DNA from: Sipunculus nudus
Taxonomy: Eukaryota > Annelida > Sipuncula > Golfingiida > Sipunculidae
DNA: 64,000 nt
Assembly: GCA_026874595.1 (NCBI GenBank)
Contig: CM049317.1
Location: 37,422,401 to 37,486,400, forward strand
Direction of reading: 5' to 3'
Of this stretch, positions 57,111 through 64,000 are shown piece after piece. The position numbers and the translations under genes are program-made. The notes below the pieces were generated by a model, which worked only from the letters and a program-made list of their open reading frames with translations, was not told where the DNA came from and did not search any database. Numbering within the stretch: position 1 is the first letter of the stretch; each line of letters starts with the position of its first letter.

Positions 57111-58665
57111 TGTTACAGGTGTCTGTTTTATTGTGCGCAGTACTGTTACACGTGTCTCTTGACATTCTGATTCGTGTGGCGCAGGCATGGTTCGTTGCTA
57201 AGGGAGCCTCGCTTGTTGGGCGCCGGCTCGCTTGTTGGGTCCGAAGCGTAGAGACAAGGCGTTCTTTGTTCTAGATGTTTCAGGTCTATTCATGTGCGTA
57301 TGTATTGTGTTACAGGTGCCCTTTTTATTGTTTGACACGGGTGTAACTCGTGATGTAGCGCCCGCGTCTGGCCGCGTGTTGCACTCTCAGTTTAATCCGT
57401 GCTGGTTGAACTCTCGTTGTCATGCTAGCTTGGGGCTTTCTCGCCTGGCCGAGCCGGGGCGAGCTCACGTGTGAACCCTAATAAGTTGAGACACGGCGTT
57501 TGTTTTTTTGTAATATGTTCTTTGAACGTGTATACCGTGTTAGATTCTTTAGATGGTTCGAGAAATGGAAATTTCTCGACTTGAGGTGAACATTAATATA
57601 AAGAGGCTGTGTTTAGAGCCTAGAGGGAGGTATGAGAATATTCCAGCGGACACAGACATGTCTATGTCAATGGGACCTATCCGATTATCCAGTAATTTCA
57701 GGGATTCTACTATTACTCACTCTATATAATTTAATGCTGCCTGCCTCAAGCTAACTTTCTGGGTTGTTACAATTAAGAGCTTTACATTGGTCTGTTATTC
57801 TCCGAGAGAATTCGTGTGAACTGTTTGCCAATTTTATACATTTTAAATACATTTTATCGCTGTGACAGTGGTGGTATTCAGGTACTGTGCTCTTTGTTTA
57901 TTTTACTGTGTAATTGTATTGATTTAGTGTGTTGAAATGTTAGGGTTGTTTTAAGAATAAATTATAGTTATTTGTTGACAAAAAAACTGTCTTCTTTATT
58001 CATTACCCTGGACATTTCACGCTGCCTGGTGTTACAGAATCTGATTTTTTTTATATTTCTTTAACAAAATTTATTTCCATGAAACATACGTGATCTATTG
58101 ATATTAGATTCCGTAACAACTGTCCTTGGGATTTTTCCAATTCTAGAATTTTCGGGTGAGAAGCTTTTAATTAGGGGCTGTGTTTAGATTCGGCAGAGAG
58201 GAATATACCGGCAAGCACTAGGAGTGTTACTTTCTCGTCAGTTTAGGACCTTGCCGATAATTGCAGTGGTGTCAGATATTGAACGGACTTAATACAGATT
58301 AAATATGGACTGTCTCCAGTTTGCCTTTGGATTATTACTATTTACGTGGATTGTTGGTTCTAAAGGACTCTTGTTGGACTGTGACAGTGATCGTATCCTG
58401 AATCAAAACCTAGGATCCGGACACTCTGGTACTGAACATTTTATTGTTACATTGTGTAATTTTATTGATTAAGTGTATTGTAATATTGGGATTATTCTAA
58501 GAATAAATCATAATTATTTGTTAACAAAAAAAACACTGACCTGCTTATTCATTCCCCTAGACATTTCACGCTGCCTAGTGTTACAGAGCCTGATTTTTTT
58601 AATCTCCGTAACAAAATTGATGCTGATCACGATTATGTGATCTGTTGTTATTAGGTTCGTTAACA
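57111..58665 (+). mobile_element. Tandem LTRs of the Gypsy-like family, plus orientation
   Basis: Sequence from about 57309 parallels the minus-strand LTR at 33209-34395: ACGGGTGTAACTC, CTCAGTTTAATCCGT, GGGGCTTTCTCGCCTGGCC, AGAAATGGAAATTTCTCG, GGCTGTGTTTAGAGCC, CTGTGACAGTGGTGGTATTC and AATAAATTATAGTTATTTGTT. The first LTR ends ATTCCGTAACA near 58118. A second, internally shortened LTR follows (58119-58665) and ends GGTTCGTTAACA. The 5' start is uncertain (57111 or 57309; both read TGTTACAGGTG). Two LTRs in series without an internal region suggest recombination between copies. Confidence 0.7.
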
Positions 58666-58692
58666 AAAAATTGTGGGCTTGTTCGGGAGGCT
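58666..58692 (+). other. Putative primer-binding site and leader after the LTR
   Basis: AATTGTGGGCTTGTTCGGGA lies just after the LTR end. TGG-containing sequence in this place is typical of a tRNA primer-binding site, but I cannot name the tRNA. Confidence 0.35.
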
Positions 58693-58801
58693 CAAATAGT
58701 TTTGACAATTTATTAGCCTTGACCTTGATACATTTTTCACAATACATTGTTTACAAGAATTATATCATTGTTTTTTTTTGTTATTGTTTTAACATCTTAA
58801 C

Positions 58802-60092
58802 ATGGCAGATTTCAAACCTGAGGCATTTGTTGATGATCCAGACCTTGATCAACTTGGTCAGTTGACAAAAGATCAGTTGTTGCGTTCGGGAAAACACTTA
58901 GGGCTAGGTGTGAAAAAAGCTTTCTGAAAGCCTGATATCATTGCTAAAACCATGCAAGATCTAGTTAGCAAAGGTTTAATTGAAGACAGTGAAGAGGAAA
59001 TATCAACAAATGACAGCCTTGCTATGCAGTTAAAATTAAAAAAAAAATAGAAATGCAATATGAGCAAGCATTAAAACAGTTAGAATTAGAAAAACAAAAA
59101 GAAAATGAAATTGAGTTAAAACGACTGGAGTTAGAAAGACTTAAACTAGAACATAGTTTACATGCTGCCCCAACTGGCAGTTTTGATGTTACTAAACACA
59201 TTAGACGTGTTCCACCTTTTCAAGAAAAAGAGATTGATAAATATTTCTTACACTTTGAGAAGGTAGCTAGAAATTTTAAATGGCCTAAGGAAAATTGGAC
59301 TACGCTATTAGAATGTGTATTGACTGGCAAGGCCAGAGAAATTTATACAGAGCTTTCAGTAGAAGCCGCTGCTGACTATGACCAGGTCAAACGGTTATTC
59401 TTAAAAGGTTAAGAGTTAGTTCCAGAGGCTTACAGCCAGAAATTCAGCAATTGGGAAAAGCGCAAAGAACAGACCTATGTAGAATTTGCTAGGACGTAAG
59501 AGCATTTGTTTGATCGCTCATGTAGTTCTAAAAATGAAATGAAAAATCATGACAATTTGCGCCAGTTGATTCTGCTTGAGGAATTTAAGCGCTGCATTAA
59601 CGCAGATGTTAAAACTTTTCTTGATGAGAAAAGTCCTGCTCAATTCTGCTCAATTAGCTGATGATTATTCATTAACACATAAAATGTTCTTTACTAGCAA
59701 ATCAAACCAGTCATTCACGAACCAGTCACCCAGTACTAGTAGTCCTGATAGGTAAAAAAAGTCCAAGAAAATCTGTAATTACTGTAGAAAGGAAGGTCAT
59801 CTAATATCTGACTGCTTGAAACTTGCAAAAAAAAACATAGAGCAAATCTTCTGGTCTTGTTTCAAAATCAATGCATAGCATAGTACAAGAGCCAAGCTCT
59901 TTTCATGTAAATAAGGGGTACAAATCCTTTATTGACTCTAAAAAAAAGTTTGATTCTTCGGAGGCCAACGTGCGGTCTGACTCCAAAGAAGAATCCGTAG
60001 CTTGCGGGGTAAAACCTCATTTGATACCTGCGAGGAATTTAAACAGGCTAGGTCCCTTCAAGACATGTTCAGTGCAATATTTGATACTATAG
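58802..60092 (+). pseudogene. Gypsy-like gag with SCAN-like capsid region and CCHC knuckle, broken
   Basis: The ATG at 58802 opens MADFKPEAFVDDPDLDQLGQ and is stopped by TGA at 58925. The frame continues as a lysine- and glutamate-rich coiled coil (LELEKQKENEIELKRLELER; 59053-59412), reached through a poly-A frameshift at about 59040. The capsid region reads FDVTKHIRRVPPFQEKEIDK and WPKENWTTLLECVLTGKARE. Further broken frames give VPEAYSQKFSNWEKRKEQTY and LRQLILLEEFKRCIN, then a zinc knuckle CNYCRKEGHLISDC (about 59775-59816), and a tail to 60092. The capsid block is of the type related to SCAN domains, known from Gmr1-like Gypsy gag. Protease and pol are absent. It directly follows the LTR in the correct order. 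Confidence 0.8.
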
Positions 60093-60400
60093 ACCGGCCC
60101 TAAACTGACTGAATGTGTAAGGTAGCTAATGATGTTATACACGCATACAGAATATAGTTTATCCAACCAATAAACAAACTGATGGTGATACAAAAATACG
60201 ACAATGAATCATTTTCAAATTATAGCAGTACCATTAACCCTCATTTTTTTATTTAGCATGGTATTAAATTTCAGTAATATCAGGAGAGCTTTGGACAGCA
60301 TATACTATCACTGTGTAAGATCAGAATGTTGCAAGCAACGGAGGAGCTCCTGACGATTTACAATGAACTCTCTACAAGATAAGATTAATCTATTCACAGA
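60093..60400 (+). repeat. Worn fragment of repeat family X
   Basis: CACTGTGTAAGATCAGAATG, then TTGCAAGCAACGGAGGAGC and TCCTGACG (60305-60360) parallel CATTGTGCAAGGTCATG, AAGCAACGGAG and CCTGACGGG at 10084-10135. The upstream part is too diverged to align by eye. Confidence 0.4.
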
Positions 60401-60658
60401 CTATCATACAAGCCGTACTATGACTCTTATACGTCAGAAATTATGGGGTTTTTTTCTTTTCCTCAAACCTATCATTGAATAATGCAAAACCCAGGAACGT
60501 CTACTGAGTAAAACCATCTCAATTCTTTCCTAAGAAGTTGTTAATACAGCATTTCCACAACGAGCTTTATTATTTAACTCAAACATTTCATACATGCAAA
60601 TAAAATAAATATGTGTTCAAGTTGAGTTTTTCTGTAGACAAACACACACATATTCATA

Positions 60659-60714
<56 letters not shown>

Positions 60715-61508
60715 TAGAAATAAGTTTTAGGTAACTACGAAAAGCAACCAGTCAAGAGACATTTCTATTGGTTTTACCTATCCCCCTATTGCACTGCAAT
60801 GGTCAACCATTGTGTTGAATCGATCTTGTAAAAGATAGGTGGGAATGTGTATATCCGATCTCTATGGTATCCACGCATGGTCTTTCCTGTAATCAGCCAT
60901 GCACTGAACTCAGATGCAGGCGACGTAACCAATAGTTTTGGAACGGCACCTGTGTTTTGCACATGACTGTTTTCTTTTTTTTTATAAATAATAGTAACAC
61001 ATGTAACTGGCAGTGTAGGGCCTGGCAGTAATAATATATTGCCGATGGCACAAATTACCCCATCCTGCACATGAAATAAAACCAACTGATATCTAAGCGA
61101 ATGGGCTTTGAAACCTAGCTGAAAGTATAATAGACTCCATGGTTGCCCTGCATGTGTTTCCCATTTTTAGAAACTTGCTTGTTTGTGGACCTGAATGATT
61201 TGTCTTAAAATTGATAGAATTGTTTTGACCGTCTGCCACTGAAATTTATAAATAGAACATGTCCCTTTAAAATTCATAAGGCATTATAGTTAGACGAGTC
61301 TTTTTTTTTTTTTTTTTCTGTTTTTATCATTGTGGCCGGCTAACGTATATGTGTTCTGTTTTAAGGTATATTTTATTATGGCAGTAATAAATATACTCTG
61401 TAAAAGCAATATTTCAATTATATCACCTGAGCCTGTTATACATTAAATTTTAATTCCATTTAGAGTTATAAATCAGAGAAAAGAAACCGACGTTCGGCAG
61501 ACGTGCTC

Positions 61509-61540
<32 letters not shown>

Positions 61541-61735
61541 CTAAATGGGCTTAATTCCAGTTCATCATGTAATTACCAAATGCTATACTCGCAACTATAT
61601 TGGTCATTCTCCTTAACTATGCCGTGTATCTTCACATTAAAGAGTTGGTATTTGGACTCGGAACTTTAAAATACAGACGGCTTATTTATTCTTAAATGAG
61701 TACGAGCCAACCTTAACTACTAAGTACTTATTTTT
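60401..61735. other. AT-rich stretch with simple repeats
   Basis: A TA run lies at 60663-60711 and T runs at 61298-61318 and 61509-61541. The 99-residue minus-strand ORF at 60786-61085 has no recognisable domain. Confidence 0.4.
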
Positions 61736-61739
61736 TATT

Positions 61740-62560
61740 TGTTATATAACAATAGTTGCCTCCCCCAGAAGGTATTCGTTCATCTCTGTTACTGTGTGTG
61801 TTCGTGTGAGTGTTCATGTGATTCTTCATGCAATCATGAACGGGATCACTTGAAATTTTTAGAACGGGCAAAGAATTGATTAGATTTTGGTTTGAATCAA
61901 GCATAATTAACCCGGATTCAAATACACCACCAATGAATTTCCACAAATGTGCAGTGGCTTTTGCACGAATGAACCTGAGAAAATGGACCGAGTAAGTGAA
62001 TGCAAACACGGCCCAGCCTTGTGCGCCACCAACCTCGTACAGGGAACAGAACTATTGAAACAATCTATCCTTGAATTTAATAGACAGATCTCATCTGTAG
62101 AGAATGGTGCGTTACAGAGTCTGAACCTGTGGCACACTCCAGGGTTTGGTGGACCCCTCAAGGTGGCCTGCTCCCCTGCCCAGGTCACGGTCGAACACCC
62201 CGTACTTAGGAGTGAAGGTGGCCCTTAATTATCTACCATACGGCTTTTGCACACTGGACAGTAAAAAGTATGAACTTCAGCACCAAGATTTCAGTGACTG
62301 CATAGTGTTTTCGAAACGCGTGCCCTCAGTTCCGAGGTAAACAGAGCACCTAACAGTTGGCCTCTCCAATGAAGCCTTAATTGAAATAGGATCAACCAAT
62401 TTTAAAAAGGTATTACAACCCCGGCGAAATAAATTTTATAACGATAGTTGTATTCGCCAGGAGGGTATACGTTCATCTCTGTTCATGTGTTTTTATTTGA
62501 TCAATTGCCCACGAATATTGGCCGAATAAGTGAATGCAGACACGGGTTGAGGAGCATCCA
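61740..62560. repeat. Two copies of a dispersed repeat (GTTCATCTCTGTT..GTGAATGCA-ACACGG)
   Basis: GGTATTCGTTCATCTCTGTTAC at 61771 and GTATACGTTCATCTCTGTTC at 62466 start two related blocks. Both contain ATTTAT/CACGAAT phrases and AAGTGAATGCAAACACGG (61995) or AAGTGAATGCAGACACGG (62528). The first is much longer. The 93-residue ORFs on both strands (61907-62228) lie in the GC-richer middle and match no family I know; they may be part of the element. Confidence 0.45.
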
Positions 62561-63635
62561 GCTTTCAGAACTTGTTAAGTTACAGTTTAGTTGTGTGTTT
62601 ATATATCCTGTATGATAATAGTTATCGTCCTTGAATATCTAATAAGTTGTTTATTAGCATCACTGCGCACTTATAAAGTGGGATTTGGATATCGATGCAG
62701 CTGACCAGAGTACCAGAGGCTTATCATAAAATAACATTTTCACACATGATAACCCAGATAAACTCCATGAAAAGTAATTCCGATTTAGATATCATTAGGT
62801 AATTTTTATGCAATGGTACCATGATTCGCGAAGCGAAAAGGGAACAAAAATTAAGGCCAGGTTAAACTATGCATGATAACATTTCCCCTCATCGATTGAC
62901 AGAGTTCAATTACTGCTCGAAGATGTTATTCTGATTTTTTTTCCGTGATTGTAAGTATTACCTGGGAAACAGTTAAGCGGTTAAATTAACAAAAGGCCAG
63001 TTGTACATATAAACGGAGAAATAAGTAAGATGTAGAATGTAACAAAATGTATGTGGTGCACTTAACATGGTGATAGTATATGTCTAGGTTCCAGTTATCG
63101 AATTTTCTAGCATTCGGAGCTCATGTACATGTGATCGGTAGATATTTCAGAATCTCCACGAAATATCAGAGCATGGTTGTGAAATATTCTTGACGAAGAC
63201 CCAGGTACACAATAACTCCCAAATAGGCGTAGCCTTACCAAAGGTAGTCGGATATGTTAAAACCCTATGTCGGACGTGAAATTACCTGTTTGTGTTAAAA
63301 CTACAAGGAGTGAATAACATCGTGACTTTTAGATTTTATAAGCCATTTCTAGAGGTGACGTTCAACTATTGTAACAAACAAACATTAAAAACACTTATCG
63401 ATCTGAGCAGAAGAAGCCGACACATTTGTGATTGATGTAACGTAATTTTGTAGGTTTTGAAATTGCCCTTTTATATGTTTATATATCTATACAGGTTTCT
63501 ACTTGTCTCTCTTCAAACAACCTTGAATTATTATTCAACAACATATTTGATTTTCTACCCTTTTCCACGTGCTTGTTTGAGTATACGATTAGTTGAATGT
63601 TTGACATTAAACAATCTCTCTAGGATACTTCGTCA
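62561..63635. other. Non-coding stretch
   Basis: AT-rich DNA with no recognised gene, RNA or element. Confidence 0.4.
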
Positions 63636-63870
63636 TTCCTGTTTAACAAATAAAATTAAAATAAAATGGCTAGGATATAACCATAATAAAAGAATTTCTA
63701 AATAAAACCACTACCATCCACAGACGTTTTAGATTTAATATTTTAAATAAGATACTATGGATCGATGTGTGGTAATATTCTGTTCATCCATGTACACTAT
63801 CACTGTGTAGGATCATGTTGTTAGAAGCGACGGAGTTGTTCCTGACGGGTTCTCCTAAGCTTCCTATGAT
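63636..63870 (+). repeat. Fragment of repeat family X near the window end
   Basis: CACTGTGTAGGATCATGTTG, TTAGAAGCGACGGAGTTG and CCTGACGGGTTC (63798-63852) match 10084-10135, 19945-19998 and 27680-27738. This gives a fifth occurrence of the family in 64 kb. Confidence 0.55.
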
Positions 63871-64000
63871 TTGATAAAACTACCTTGTCCATAAACTGTC
63901 ACACACCCTGTATTATAGGTCTTACTCATCAAGCATTACAGTCATTTTTATTATTATTATTATTTGTTAATGAAGACGTCTCCTAAACATAACCACTGAA

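Noticed and set aside
61907-62228. Overlapping 93-residue ORFs on both strands as genes
   Set aside because: They overlap each other in antisense within a repeat block, neither matches a family, and a GC-richer repeat explains the openness.

Overview
The window is metazoan genomic DNA that is AT-rich and dominated by transposable elements. It shows degraded non-LTR and LTR retrotransposons, DNA transposons with terminal inverted repeats, long (TA)n tracts, poly-C/poly-G tracts, GT-AG introns, and no bacterial operon layout. The mix resembles a lophotrochozoan, most likely a bivalve mollusc: Jockey-like LINEs, a THAP-type transposase, tandem units with GACCTTGACC tracts, and a metazoan-type DDE integrase gene. 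The taxon is inferred from repeat style; no housekeeping gene or rRNA is present to fix it.

Left third (1-18 kb). A truncated Jockey-like reverse transcriptase (2.5-3.4 kb) is followed by a decayed tandem repeat (5.1-6.5 kb), a first copy of a dispersed non-coding repeat (9.3-10.3 kb), a frameshifted coiled-coil ORF on the minus strand (11.6-12.3 kb), a microsatellite-rich stretch (13.9-15.7 kb), and a dead THAP + DDE transposase gene (16.6-18.1 kb).

Middle (18.6-35.5 kb). Two long copies of one non-coding repeat family lie at 18.6-24.5 and 26.5-30.6 kb. The first contains its own tandem duplication. The second is interrupted by a 1.5-kb element with palindrome-rich ends. Next come a GC-rich repeat cluster (30.9-31.9 kb) and the 3' end of a minus-strand Ty3/Gypsy-like element (LTR 33.2-34.4 kb, pol tail about 35 kb).

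Right half (38.8-60 kb). Two more copies of the palindrome-rich element sit at 39.1-41.3 and 51.3-53.4 kb, in opposite internal orientation. A second palindromic family flanks them (38.8-39.1 and 54.5-54.9 kb). Between them, directly downstream of one palindrome array, lies the only gene that looks close to intact: a three-exon DDE-integrase-domain gene (41388-45266). Its acidic triad is restored only by splicing, and a PIF/Harbinger-type MITE sits in intron 2. A second copy of that MITE is at 49.4 kb. At 55-60 kb a minus-strand Gypsy RNase H/integrase fragment lies head-to-head with a plus-strand LTR-gag fragment.

The most notable signal is the family of elements built from the 20-bp perfect palindrome TAATTCGTGCGCACGAATTA and near-copies. 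It is repeated on a roughly 21-bp period inside about 40-bp terminal inverted repeats, and it carries an internally deleted LINE. I do not recognise this family. Apart from the integrase-like gene, the window is largely a graveyard of mobile DNA.
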